From: Aureimonas sp. AU20
Lineage (GTDB): Bacteria > Pseudomonadota > Alphaproteobacteria > Rhizobiales > Rhizobiaceae
Assembly: GCF_001442755.1 (NCBI RefSeq)
Contig: NZ_CP006371.1
Span: 1 to 64,000 of the forward strand
Direction: 5' to 3'
DNA length: 64,000 bases
The notes beneath the pieces were generated by a model. It had not been told where the DNA came from. It searched no databases and worked only from the letters and a program-made list of their open reading frames with translations. The position numbers were made by a program, and so were the translations under genes. Positions 48,840-57,002 of the stretch are shown here, one piece after another (positions within the stretch are counted from its first letter, which is position 1; each line of letters starts with the position of its first letter).

Positions 48840-49538
48840 CTAGGGCGCGCGTCCGGACGGCGCCTGGGTCGCCGCGTCGGAGGCTGGGAGCGCCAAGCGG
48901 CCGTCTAGCAGCGTCTGAAGGAGGAGGCGAGCGGAGGATGGTGCGTCCAGCCGGTCCGAAGGGATGTGCAGGTCCGGCGCGAGCGGGCGCTCGTAATCAG
49001 ACCCGATCCCGGTGAACAGTCGCAGGGCGCCGGACCGCGCGCGGGCGTAGAGGCCTTTGGGATCGCGACGGGCGCAGGTTTCGATCGACGCATCGACGAA
49101 GACCTCAAGAAACCGGACAGCGCCGACGATGCGCCTGGCCTCGTCCCGGTCGCGACGATAGGGCGAGATCAGCGACACGATGACGATCAGACCTGCATCC
49201 GCCATCATGTCAGCGACATGGGCGACGCGGCGGACATTCTCGCTTCGATCGCCGTCGGTGAAACCGAGATCGCCGTTCAGGCCGCGGCGCAGGTTGTCGC
49301 CGTCCAGCACGACAGTGCTAAAGCCCAGGTCTTGAAGCCGCAGGTCAACCTGATCGGCGATCGTGCTCTTTCCGGCGCCCGACAGGCCGGTCAGCCAGAC
49401 CACGACGGGACGCTGCCCCAGAAGCGCTGCTCGACGCTGCGCCCCGACCTGGAGCGTCTGCTGCGGCGTTGCGTCGAATGCTATTTCGGAATCGCACGCG
49501 CTCATGCTCGACATCTCCTGGAGCCTGTTCTGGAGCAT
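48840..49538 (-). CDS. cysC: Adenylylsulfate (APS) kinase
   Basis: This 232-residue protein from ATG 49538 (GGAGG about 11 bp upstream) is a stand-alone APS kinase. P-loop VVVWLTGLSGAGKSTIADQV is near residue 46. Other family positions are VLDGDNLRRGLNGDLGF, DRSENVRRVAHVADM, SLISPYRRDRDEAR and RRDPKGLYARARSG. It phosphorylates APS to PAPS. The longer open frame to 50018 is a shadow over the sulfotransferase gene. It is transcribed after the sulfotransferase-like gene on the same strand and would supply its donor. Confidence 0.93.
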   Translation of the reverse strand: MLQNRLQEMSSMSACDSEIAFDATPQQTLQVGAQRRAALLGQRPVVVWLTGLSGAGKSTIADQVDLRLQDLGFSTVVLDGDNLRRGLNGDLGFTDGDRSENVRRVAHVADMMADAGLIVIVSLISPYRRDRDEARRIVGAVRFLEVFVDASIETCARRDPKGLYARARSGALRLFTGIGSDYERPLAPDLHIPSDRLDAPSSARLLLQTLLDGRLALPASDAATQAPSGRAP

Positions 49539-49738
49539 AGACACGCCTTCCTCCACCCGTACCGATCTGCCGGGCAGGGACCGAATGGAGGCGGGAGCGG
49601 TGCTGCCGGCAAAACCGGCGACGCCCGCCGTCCGTTCGGAGCGGACGACCCGAAGGGATGAGTAAGCGACGTCATCCACAGCGTCAGCAAGATTTGCGCT
49701 GATCCGACACAAGACCTGTTCATGTTCCGGAACAACCT

Positions 49739-50533
49739 CTAGACCGAGCGCGCGATGTCGTAGCCGAACAGGTGTTCGACGTCGGGATCGAGCTGTGAGC
49801 GCACGAAATCGACGTCTTCGGGCGTCAGCGGGTCGTACCGCCGAGGCTGGAACGGGGTAAGCCCGTTGCCCTTGTAGGATTGGAGCGCGGTGAGGTCCGC
49901 CTGATGTGCGCGGCCGAGCGCTTGCGCGAGCGCGTCGAGCACCACGTGCGGCGTGGATGCGAGGACGGCCTGGTCGAGCAGCGCCAGATGGTTGCATCGT
50001 GTCGTCAGTTCGCTCCACGACCGCAGCTTCGCCGCCCTCTTGCGCAGCGCGTTCGCGAACCGGAGCCGTGTCGCGGGATCGCGCTCGTGCAGCATCTCGC
50101 GGCCGAACAGGGGATGGCGCGGTTCGATCCCGCCGAACTCAGCGTCCCAGTAACTGTGCCATTCCGCTCGCAGGAACTGGGAGAAGGCCAGCGTCTTCAG
50201 ATCGGGATGGGCGTGCCAGGGCTGGCGATGCAAGCTGCGGATCCAGTCGAACGGATCGCGCGCCACGACCATGATGAGAACGTTGGCTGGAAACAGGATC
50301 TGTTCGGGGACGAACCAGTGCTTGAACCCGTAAAAATCGGTGATCGCCTCGGCCCCAAAATTGGTGGAGACGAGCTTGCGAAGGACGTTGGTTCCGCTGC
50401 ATCGCTGGCCGAAGATCTGCACTTGGTCCACCGGTTCGGGCGCGGTGTGCCAGAGGCGAAAGCCAGGGGTTGGCTGGACCCAACCGGCGTACTCGAGTCC
50501 CTCCAGGCTTGGTTGCAGACTCGTTGATGGCAT
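49739..50533 (-). CDS. Sulfotransferase-like protein
   Basis: This 264-residue protein has the PAPS 5'-phosphosulfate-binding loop in QIFGQRCSGTNVL near residue 39. A 3'-phosphate region follows (MVVARDPFDWIRSLHRQPWH near 86-105), then NALRKRAAKLRSWSEL and HVVLDALAQALG. The size fits bacterial sulfotransferases acting on sugars or small metabolites; the acceptor is unknown. No signal peptide is present. It lies ~200 bp upstream of cysC on the same strand, forming a PAPS synthesis and use pair. Its first 47 codons and promoter region are duplicated at 30338-30635. Confidence 0.75.
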   Translation of the reverse strand: MPSTSLQPSLEGLEYAGWVQPTPGFRLWHTAPEPVDQVQIFGQRCSGTNVLRKLVSTNFGAEAITDFYGFKHWFVPEQILFPANVLIMVVARDPFDWIRSLHRQPWHAHPDLKTLAFSQFLRAEWHSYWDAEFGGIEPRHPLFGREMLHERDPATRLRFANALRKRAAKLRSWSELTTRCNHLALLDQAVLASTPHVVLDALAQALGRAHQADLTALQSYKGNGLTPFQPRRYDPLTPEDVDFVRSQLDPDVEHLFGYDIARSV

Positions 50534-50707
50534 AAGGTCCCTCGTGTTCCCTTTCCGAGCCTGTGTAGAGAGAGGGTCCCGCGAGCCGCAAGCTGACCTT
50601 AAGCCGCAAGGCCGACGCGCGTCGCTCGGCGGCAGCGGCCGGACGGATGGTCGGGCGGCCCCTGTCGGCTTGCGGGCGGATGGGGTTTAGACGACGCCGA
50701 CGGGGAG
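50393..50707. repeat. ~300-bp duplicate of the sulfotransferase upstream region (copy 2, parental)
   Basis: This copy has the intact gene start at 50533 and an 18-bp insertion absent in copy 1. The remaining bases to 50740 carry no gene. Confidence 0.85.
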
Positions 50708-51080
50708 AGCGGGGTGCCGACACCTCCGGCCCCCGCGCCGCGCTAGAGCGATTTCCGCTCGGATGGGATCATGAGCACGGAATGGATGTGAGTTCGCAGC
50801 CAGGCGGGAGGAGGAAGCGATGCCGTGGCATCCTGACCAACGAACAAAGCCGCTGCGCGTCGATAGTGGACCGGCAGCTTCCGTGCCGATCGTGATGAAA
50901 GCGGCTATTCCGCTATCGACTCATTTGAGACGCTAAGACGGGCCAGACAGCGACGCAAAGTCTCGGTTGCTATGCCCAAAGGCTTCGGGAACCAAACCAA
51001 ACGGGATCTGTATTTGTGTCAGCGGATCGTGAACGTTCAGGCCATTGTGACCTCTAAGACCGGAGCGCTTTCGATTTAGG
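50708..51080. other. Gap upstream of the CCAAC repeats
   Basis: A short stretch near 50868-50930 has CCGGCAGCTTCCGTG and GAAAGCGGCTATTCCGCTATCGACTC, a partial match to the dispersed repeat. Otherwise no gene is seen. Confidence 0.4.
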
Positions 51081-51115
51081 CCAACCCAACCCAACCCAAC
51101 CCAGCCCAGCCCAAC
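51081..51115 (+). repeat. Pentanucleotide repeat before the pyridoxamine-oxidase-like gene
   Basis: Seven 5-bp units, (CCAAC)4(CCAGC)2(CCAAC)1, end 17 bp before the GTG start at 51133. Short tandem repeats near a start codon can change length by slippage and alter spacing of promoter or ribosome-site elements. On the minus strand the repeat encodes GLGWV units in a spurious frame. Confidence 0.85.
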
Positions 51116-51132
51116 GTTCACGGAGACGTTCA

Positions 51133-51642
51133 GTGACCGAAGCCCTCTCGCCGCCCGATCAGAACCACGCCGAAGCGGTAACGAAAGTCGGCAAGATGAT
51201 TGCCGCCAACAAGATTTGCATGCTCACCACGAGGGGTGAGGACGGCGAAATGCTGTCGCGTCCCATGGCGGTGGTGGAACGCGAGTTCGATGGGACACTC
51301 TGGTTCGTATCGCACGATAACACGCGTAAGGCCCGGCAGATCGGTCGCGAGTCGCGCGTCAACGTCACATACGCCTCCGGAAGCGAGTGGGTTTCCGTCA
51401 ATGGCCGGGCGGAGATCGTGCGCGACGTCGCAAAACTGAAGGAGATGTGGGACGCCGGGGTCAAGGCGTGGTTCCCGGAAGGACCGGAGGATCCGAACAC
51501 TGTCCTGGTCAAGGTCAGTGCCGAGGGAGCCGAGTACTGGGACGCGCCTAGCGGATCGCTGGTTTCGTCCGCCCTTTCGTTCGTGAAAGCTGCGGCAACC
51601 GGAGAACCATATAAGGTCGAGAACGAACGCATCGGGATTTGA
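51133..51642 (+). CDS. Pyridoxamine-5'-phosphate-oxidase-fold protein (general stress type)
   Basis: This 169-residue protein of the FMN-binding split-barrel family, general stress protein 26 type, begins at GTG 51133 with CGGAG upstream. Key segments are KICMLTTRGEDGEMLSRPMA, TLWFVSHDNTRKARQI, VNVTYASGSEWVSVNGRAEI and KAWFPEGPEDPNTVLVKV. Homologues bind FMN or FAD and are linked to oxidative or general stress. A CCAAC tandem repeat lies just before the start. No partner gene is evident. Confidence 0.88.
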   Translation: MTEALSPPDQNHAEAVTKVGKMIAANKICMLTTRGEDGEMLSRPMAVVEREFDGTLWFVSHDNTRKARQIGRESRVNVTYASGSEWVSVNGRAEIVRDVAKLKEMWDAGVKAWFPEGPEDPNTVLVKVSAEGAEYWDAPSGSLVSSALSFVKAAATGEPYKVENERIGI

Positions 51643-52058
51643 GCCTAATTTGACATGGGAACCCCGTACCGCGCTTGGCCAACTGGGCTCCATGCGGTGC
51701 GGGGCGCATGTTCAGCGGAGCCACCCCAGCGGAAGTGTCATTCGGAGCGATGAAGCTGGGCTTCCGATCGAACCGATGCCAGATCTGCGTGCGGTCCAAT
51801 CGGATCGTAGCAGGGCAAACTGCATCGTGTTCTCAAAGACGGCTGTCCGCGCATGCCCCTGACGAACGACACGTACTCTTTGGACAGACCTTCACGGCTT
51901 ATCACGAGACGCTGGCAGAAACGTTCGCGGAACGCTGCGGTCAGCGGAAGTTCGAGTGATGCAATCCCCAAAAGTAATGGGCTGCGCCGTCCCTCCAGCC
52001 CTGTGCCAGCTTAAGGTCCGACAACTGTGCTCAAGCAGTTTCCAGGAAAGGTGAAGCC
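51643..52058. other. Gap after the stress protein gene
   Basis: Several short open frames exist on both strands without ribosome sites or recognisable patterns. I see no repeat copy or remnant here. Confidence 0.45.
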
Positions 52059-52514
52059 ATGTCCCCGACCGTTCTCGAAGCCAGTCCTATTACGGACGCC
52101 GAGAAGGAAGCCTTGGCGCTCTCGATGATCGAGGTCTCGAAGCTGACCCGTGACCTGCTCATGATGCATCTGGCGACCATCGCCCTCTCGCCGGGTGAAG
52201 ACGATTACATGCTCGCGCTCAACCCCCGCGCCCCCACCGATCTCACGGAGGCCGCCGATGAACTTGGTGTGCGTCGGCTCATCGCTGCGAAGGCCTATGA
52301 ACGGCTGTTGGTCCGGAACTTGGTCGAGATCGATGGCAACACGGTCACCCTTACGAAGTCCGGCAACGAAATCCGCTCGCAGATCTCGACCGTCTACCGC
52401 ATGGTCGGCGAGGACATTGCAGACCGGCTAAGCGCCAACAGGATTGAAGTCGTGAAGGGTGTTCTGGCCGAAGCCAAACGGAACATGAAGCGGGCGTTCA
52501 AGCGGAAAGGTTAA
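52059..52514 (+). CDS. Hypothetical winged-helix-like protein
   Basis: This 151-residue all-helical acidic protein has DAEKEALALSMIEVSKLTRD, then a region that reads like a MarR-type winged helix (AADELGVRRLIAAKAYERLL, RNLVEIDGNTVTLTKSGNE). A basic C-terminal helix ends AKRNMKRAFKRKG. ATG 52059 has AGGAAAGG upstream. It is probably DNA-binding, but the family is not certain. It lies alone between the stress gene and the AraC locus. Confidence 0.6.
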   Translation: MSPTVLEASPITDAEKEALALSMIEVSKLTRDLLMMHLATIALSPGEDDYMLALNPRAPTDLTEAADELGVRRLIAAKAYERLLVRNLVEIDGNTVTLTKSGNEIRSQISTVYRMVGEDIADRLSANRIEVVKGVLAEAKRNMKRAFKRKG

Positions 52515-52567
52515 GCCCACGATCCAGGCAGGAAGCGCGCGAGCCGGAAGACATCCCGAATGTTCCA

Positions 52568-52640
52568 AAGGGCCGAAAGCTTCCTGTCCGCTTTTTGCAA
52601 AACGGACGTGAAAGCTGCCGTTCTGCATTTGCCCCCTCTC
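52568..52640. repeat. Dispersed intergenic repeat, copy D
   Basis: GGGCCGAAAGCTTCCTGTCC, then GAAAGCTGCCGTTCTGC follow the family order. It lies between the winged-helix-like gene and the AraC gene. Confidence 0.6.
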
Positions 52641-52736
52641 AGACGTTCGATCCCGTGATCACTACGTCCCAACAGCGGACATGCGCACTCGCTTGGCGTA
52701 GGGTGCTTCCAGCTAACAGGCTGGGTCGTCGAGTTC

Positions 52737-53639
52737 ATGAACGTTCAAAAGGGCTCCCAAGGCGAACCATGGAAGCGGCTCCTGCCTCTCGCGCGCCGCG
52801 ATACGCGCTCACTCGGGCGTGAGAACGATGTTCCCTCGGTCTACGCCTTCGTCGCCCGCCACCGTGAACACTTCAAGGCGATGACACTTCCCAGCGACGG
52901 GCTCGTCCTGCTGCTCGAAGGCACGAAGGAGGTCCGGTTCGGCATCGACCAGACGACCTATCATCCTGGGGAGGCCTTCGTCGCGAGCGCGGGCGTCACG
53001 ATGGACGTCACCAATCTGCCCGACCCCGCGTCCGGCCAATACCGCGCCCTCTTCGTCCGCCTGCCGCGCCCCTTGATCGTCGAGGCCGCCCGGCGCTGGC
53101 CCCAGTTCGTTGGCCGATCGACGTTCGAGCCAAGGTTCCTCCCAATGGATTCGACGCTTGTTGATGTGCTGCTCCACGCGTTCGGAGCGGACGATCGAGC
53201 GATCCGCCATCCCATCTCGCCGCAACTTGCACAGCATCGCTTTCTCGAACTGGTTCTCGTGCTGGCCGAACGGGGCGCGCTGTCGCTGACCCCCAAATAC
53301 GCCGGGCAGTCGACCGTCGATGCCCTCCGTCAAATCGTGCGGCATCGCCTGCACCATCCCTGGACCGTAGCCGAGGTCGCCCAACACCTCGACTGCTCGG
53401 CGGCAACCCTGCGGCGCCGGTTGGTGGCCGAAGGCCAGAGCTTCGCAAAACTCCTCCTGTCCGAGCGCTTGGCTGCGGCCCGCATCCTGCTATCCGAGCG
53501 CGGTGCCGACGTCGCCGACACGCTGGCGGCCACCGGCTTCGCGTCGCGCTCGCACTTTGCCGCGCACTACCGTCGCCTGTACGGCGAAGGGCCCTCGAGC
53601 GCCCGCCATCGCCAGAGGGAACCATCGAAATCGTTTTGA
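52737..53639 (+). CDS. AraC-family transcriptional regulator
   Basis: This 300-residue regulator has an N-terminal cupin-type ligand domain (DGLVLLLEGTKEVRFGID, TYHPGEAFVASAGVTMDV). Two C-terminal HTH motifs follow (WTVAEVAQHLDCSAATLRRR, then DTLAATGFASRSHFAAHYRR), which is the AraC DNA-binding unit. It lies upstream of, and codirectional with, the PEBP/methyltransferase pair and may control it. The effector cannot be read from sequence. Confidence 0.92.
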   Translation: MNVQKGSQGEPWKRLLPLARRDTRSLGRENDVPSVYAFVARHREHFKAMTLPSDGLVLLLEGTKEVRFGIDQTTYHPGEAFVASAGVTMDVTNLPDPASGQYRALFVRLPRPLIVEAARRWPQFVGRSTFEPRFLPMDSTLVDVLLHAFGADDRAIRHPISPQLAQHRFLELVLVLAERGALSLTPKYAGQSTVDALRQIVRHRLHHPWTVAEVAQHLDCSAATLRRRLVAEGQSFAKLLLSERLAAARILLSERGADVADTLAATGFASRSHFAAHYRRLYGEGPSSARHRQREPSKSF

Positions 53640-53730
53640 TCGTTTCCGGCGCATTCCTGATCGTTTCCGGCCGCCTCGCATGCCCTGCGGCAGGTAGCTT
53701 TTCGGTGTCCAATCCACCCGGAGCCAGCCC

Positions 53731-54420
53731 ATGCGCGCCTCGACCTTTGCGTCCGTCCTCGCCTTCGCCGCCCCCTTCTTTCTAGTCACGGCGGCGTCGG
53801 CCACGGATCTCACCGTTTCACTGGGCAATGGGGTGTCGAACGGGATCATGCCGGACCGTCACGCCTTCTGTCCGTCCGCCGGCACGAACCCAGCCGACAT
53901 CAGCCCTGCCGTCGCGTGGTCCGCAGGACCGAAAGGGACGCAGTCCTATGCCCTGCGCATGCAGGACCCGGACGTGCCTGCGGCGCTCGACCAGATCGAG
54001 CAGCCCGGCGTCGTCATCGCGAAAGATGCGCCGCGCATCAGCGTTGACCATTGGGTCTTGGCGGACATCCCGGCCGACAGGCGCTCGCTCCGAGAAGGCG
54101 AGGACAGCGACGGCTTCACCAAAGGCGGCAAACCGACCGGTCCGACAAGCTACGGCGTGCGTGGGTCGAATGTCTACGCCAGCTTCCTAGCCTCCAAACC
54201 CGACATGGCGGGTCCCTATGGCGGCTACGACGGTCCCTGCCCACCGCGCAACGACAAGCGACCGCATCGCTACGTCGTCGAGGTTTTCGCGCTCGACATC
54301 GAGCGTCTCGCGCTGCCCGATGGGTTCACGGGCGACCTCATGGCGAACGCCATGGAGGGGCACATTCTCGCACGAGGCGCTGCATCCGCCACCTACAGCC
54401 GATGGGAGGACACGAAGTGA
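53731..54420 (+). CDS. YbhB/YbcL-type PEBP-family protein, exported
   Basis: This 229-residue protein has a signal peptide (FASVLAFAAPFFLVTAASA) and the PEBP fold: GTNPADISPAVAWSAGPKGT, MQDPDVPAA, VDHWVLADIPADRRSL and CPPRNDKRPHRYVVEVFALD. The conserved DPD and the GPC/HRY ligand pocket are present. Bacterial members bind small ligands or lipids in the periplasm; a role in kinase inhibition, as in eukaryotes, is unproven. The stop overlaps the methyltransferase GTG start. A chimeric remnant of this pair lies at 45713. Confidence 0.9.
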   Translation: MRASTFASVLAFAAPFFLVTAASATDLTVSLGNGVSNGIMPDRHAFCPSAGTNPADISPAVAWSAGPKGTQSYALRMQDPDVPAALDQIEQPGVVIAKDAPRISVDHWVLADIPADRRSLREGEDSDGFTKGGKPTGPTSYGVRGSNVYASFLASKPDMAGPYGGYDGPCPPRNDKRPHRYVVEVFALDIERLALPDGFTGDLMANAMEGHILARGAASATYSRWEDTK

Positions 54421-55181
54421 GCCCTAGCCAGCACGACCTTGCCGCCAACCAGTTCAGCCCGCAAGCCGACGCCTATGTCGCCAGCCCCGTACATGCTGGC
54501 GGCGCCGACCTCGATCGGATGCGTGCCCTGGCCGCCGCGCGCCGTCCGGCTCGGGCGCTGGATCTGGGAACGGGCGGGGGGCATGTCGCCTATGCCCTGG
54601 CGCCCCATGCCAGAACGGTGGTCGCCTGCGACCTGTCCCCCGACATGGTCGCGGCCGTGGAGCGGGAGGCGGCGCGCCGGACCTTTGCGAACGTGACGGG
54701 AAGGGTCGCACCCGCCGAACAGTTGCCCTTTGCCGACGGTGAGTTCGACCTCGTCGCCAGCCGCTTCTCCGCTCATCACTGGGCCGACATGGCCTGCGGC
54801 CTGCGGGAAACACGGCGCGTGCTGAAGGTCGGTGGAACGGCGGTGTTCGTTGACGTTATCGCACCACCGGTTGCCGCTTTGGACACCCATCTGCAAGCCG
54901 TGGAGCTTCTGCGCGACCCCTCCCACGTTCGCGATTATCGACCATCCGAATGGGTGGCGACGCTGGAGGGAGCCGGCTTCAGGATCGACGAGATACAGGT
55001 CTGGCGGCTGCGCATGGAATTCGCTTCGTGGACGGCGCGCATCGCCACGTTGCCCGCCTCCGCCGCAGCGATCCGATCGCTGCAAACCAGCGCCGCAGCG
55101 ACGACGACGGCCTACTTTGCGATCGAGCCGGATGGGTCCTTCGAATTGGATGTGGCCTGGTTCGGAGCAACCGCTTTCTAG
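54417..55181 (+). CDS. SAM-dependent methyltransferase (UbiE/class I)
   Basis: This 254-residue methyltransferase starts at GTG 54417 with GGGAGG upstream. The SAM-binding motif I is ARALDLGTGGGHVAYALAPH near residue 45. Acidic post-I VVACDLSPDMV, motif II LPFADGEFDLVASRFSAHHW and motif III RVLKVGGTAVFVDVIAPP follow. The closest type is the UbiE/Coq5-like group acting on small molecules. It is coupled to the PEBP gene by a 4-bp overlap. Its substrate is unknown. Confidence 0.9.
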   Translation: MSPSQHDLAANQFSPQADAYVASPVHAGGADLDRMRALAAARRPARALDLGTGGGHVAYALAPHARTVVACDLSPDMVAAVEREAARRTFANVTGRVAPAEQLPFADGEFDLVASRFSAHHWADMACGLRETRRVLKVGGTAVFVDVIAPPVAALDTHLQAVELLRDPSHVRDYRPSEWVATLEGAGFRIDEIQVWRLRMEFASWTARIATLPASAAAIRSLQTSAAATTTAYFAIEPDGSFELDVAWFGATAF

Positions 55182-55272
55182 GCCGCCTGATAGTCCGCTT
55201 CCCACCTGTTTCGACTTGAAACGGACTATCGGCTTTTCATCCTTCTTCGCCATCTGTCGACCCGGGTGAATC

Positions 55273-55345
55273 GGGCCGAAAGCAGACCGGCAGCTTTCAG
55301 TGTGATCGAGCGGAAAGCCGCCGTTCCGCTGTCGACCCTTTGCAG
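55273..55345. repeat. Dispersed intergenic repeat, copy E (near consensus)
   Basis: GGGCCGAAAGCAGACCGG, GCAGCTTTCAGTGTGATC, GAGCGGAAAGCCGCCGTT and CCGCTGTCGACCCTTTGC are contiguous. With copy G this is the best representative. Confidence 0.78.
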
Positions 55346-55378
55346 ACGAACGGTCCGTTTGCTGGTAGGACGGACCGC

Positions 55379-55852
55379 ATGACGGACCAGGCCAACATCC
55401 ACGTGCAGCGCGCCGATCATATCGGCTTCGCGGTCGCCTCCCTCGATGAGGCCCTTCGGTTCTGGGTCGATGGGCTTGGTGCACGGCTCGTGCGCACGGG
55501 CGAGATGGGTGGCGAATTCCTTGGTCAGGTGACGGGCGCGCATGGAGCACAGGTTCGCATGGCGATCGTCTCGCTGGCGGATCAGACGATCGAACTCTTG
55601 GAATATCGGGGGTTGGATCGGCCAAACGTGCCGGCGAAGCCGTTCGACCCGGGTTTTGCGCATCTGGCCCTCGTGGTCGATGATATCGACGGGCTCCTTG
55701 CGCGAATTGGCCCCTACGGCTGGACGGCGCAAGGCAAGCCGCAACCGATCACTAGCGGCGCGCGGGCCGGAACGCGGGTGATCTACGCCGTTGGTCCTGA
55801 CGGCGCGACGATCGAGTTCATGCAACCGCCAGCTATCGCGCAAGACTACTGA
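55379..55852 (+). CDS. Glyoxalase/VOC-family protein (methylmalonyl-CoA epimerase-like)
   Basis: This 157-residue VOC protein has paired beta-alpha-beta-beta-beta units. The metal ligands fit ADHIGFAVASLDEALRFW (His), ADQTIELLEYR (Glu), FAHLALVVDDIDGLLARI (His) and DGATIEFMQPP (Glu). The spacing matches the methylmalonyl-CoA epimerase/glyoxalase I group. ATG 55379 has TAGGACGG upstream. It stands alone between the methyltransferase and LysR genes, so its substrate cannot be inferred. Confidence 0.85.
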   Translation: MTDQANIHVQRADHIGFAVASLDEALRFWVDGLGARLVRTGEMGGEFLGQVTGAHGAQVRMAIVSLADQTIELLEYRGLDRPNVPAKPFDPGFAHLALVVDDIDGLLARIGPYGWTAQGKPQPITSGARAGTRVIYAVGPDGATIEFMQPPAIAQDY

Positions 55853-55991
55853 TTTCGCTGGATCAGCGTCCGCTTTCCACCCAGTTGAGCCGATTGGCGA
55901 GGAGGAAGCAGACGTTCCGGAGTGGTCCATCCGCTTTCGACCCTTTGGAGACGTCCGAGGGCGTGTCGGCCTGCTCTGCGAACCTGCCAAT

Positions 55992-56909
55992 CTAGTGGGC
56001 TACACCCGGCAGCCCCCGGAGGAAGGTGACCAGTTCGTCGACCAGCAGGCGCACGCGCTGAATACGCAGACGGCCCGGCACGGCTAGGATCGACAGAGGA
56101 ACGGGTTCGGGCGCGTAGTCTGGAAGAACCCTTTCCACGACGCCGCTTTCAAGGAGGTCGTCGACCAGCCAAAGGTGGGCGGGCGCGATACCCCGGCCCA
56201 GCGCGATCGCCTCGCGTGCCGCCAGCCCATGATCCATAAGCAGTCGGTCTCCGAAAGGCAGGGTCGCGGTGCTCCGGTCCGGACCCCGCAGGACCAGCGT
56301 TCCGCTATCGGCTACGTTGCTCATGCGGATCGTGCGGTGGAGTCGCAAGTCGTCCGGTGATGTAGGCGTCCCATGTCGTTCGAGATAGTCGCGCGCGGCG
56401 ACGAGGATGCGATGCGACGCGCCGACGTGCTTGCGATGCATCGAGCTGTCGGCCAGCGCCCCAAGCCGGATCGCGATATCGGCGGCCTCTTGAACGAGGT
56501 CGATCCGCACGTCGGACAACTTGAGGTCGATCTCGACACGGGGATACCGGTCCTGGAAGGCGAACAGGGCGCGCGCGACGTGACGGACACCGAGCGCAGC
56601 GGTGCAGGAGACGCGGACCGAGCCCGACAAGGCGTCGCTCGCCTGGTGCAGGCCCTCGCCCGCCTCGTCCACCAGCCGAAGGATGACGCGGGCGTCCTCC
56701 TGATAGCGCGCGCCTTCTGGTGTCAGGGTAAGGCGGCGCGTCGTGCGGTTGATCAAGGTGGTGCCCAGCGCCTGCTCGAGTTCCGCCACATGCCGGCTCA
56801 CAGTCGCCTGACCGAGGCCTTCCTCGCGCGCGACCGCCGAGAAGCTGCCGCGTTCCGCCACTCGGACGAAGCTGCGCATGCGCTCCAGCGTAACGTCGGA
56901 TCTATCCAC
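55992..56909 (-). CDS. LysR-family transcriptional regulator
   Basis: This 305-residue regulator from GTG 56909 has a canonical N-terminal HTH (RMRSFVRVAERGSFSAVARE, LGQATVSRHVAELEQALGTT). An effector domain follows with LSGSVRVSCTAALGVRHVAR. It is divergent from a quinone-reductase-like gene with 93 bp between, the usual place for its operator. Many homologues of this arrangement regulate electrophile or quinone stress genes; that target is inferred here. Confidence 0.93.
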   Translation of the reverse strand: MDRSDVTLERMRSFVRVAERGSFSAVAREEGLGQATVSRHVAELEQALGTTLINRTTRRLTLTPEGARYQEDARVILRLVDEAGEGLHQASDALSGSVRVSCTAALGVRHVARALFAFQDRYPRVEIDLKLSDVRIDLVQEAADIAIRLGALADSSMHRKHVGASHRILVAARDYLERHGTPTSPDDLRLHRTIRMSNVADSGTLVLRGPDRSTATLPFGDRLLMDHGLAAREAIALGRGIAPAHLWLVDDLLESGVVERVLPDYAPEPVPLSILAVPGRLRIQRVRLLVDELVTFLRGLPGVAH

Positions 56910-57002
56910 GAAACGGAACGATCATATGCATTGGCTCCAGCTTCCAGATGAACGTGTGAGCATCTAGCTCCGTGGTCTGAGAACCGGAAGAGGTGCCGTC
57001 CC

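Noticed and set aside
49539..50018. N-terminal extension of the APS kinase
   Set aside because: The extra 160 codons are Arg/Pro-rich and run across the sulfotransferase gene in another frame. ATG 49538 has a ribosome site and the family length.
50933..51121. Minus-strand frame with GLGWV repeats
   Set aside because: It is only the translation of the CCAAC tandem repeat and has no other support.
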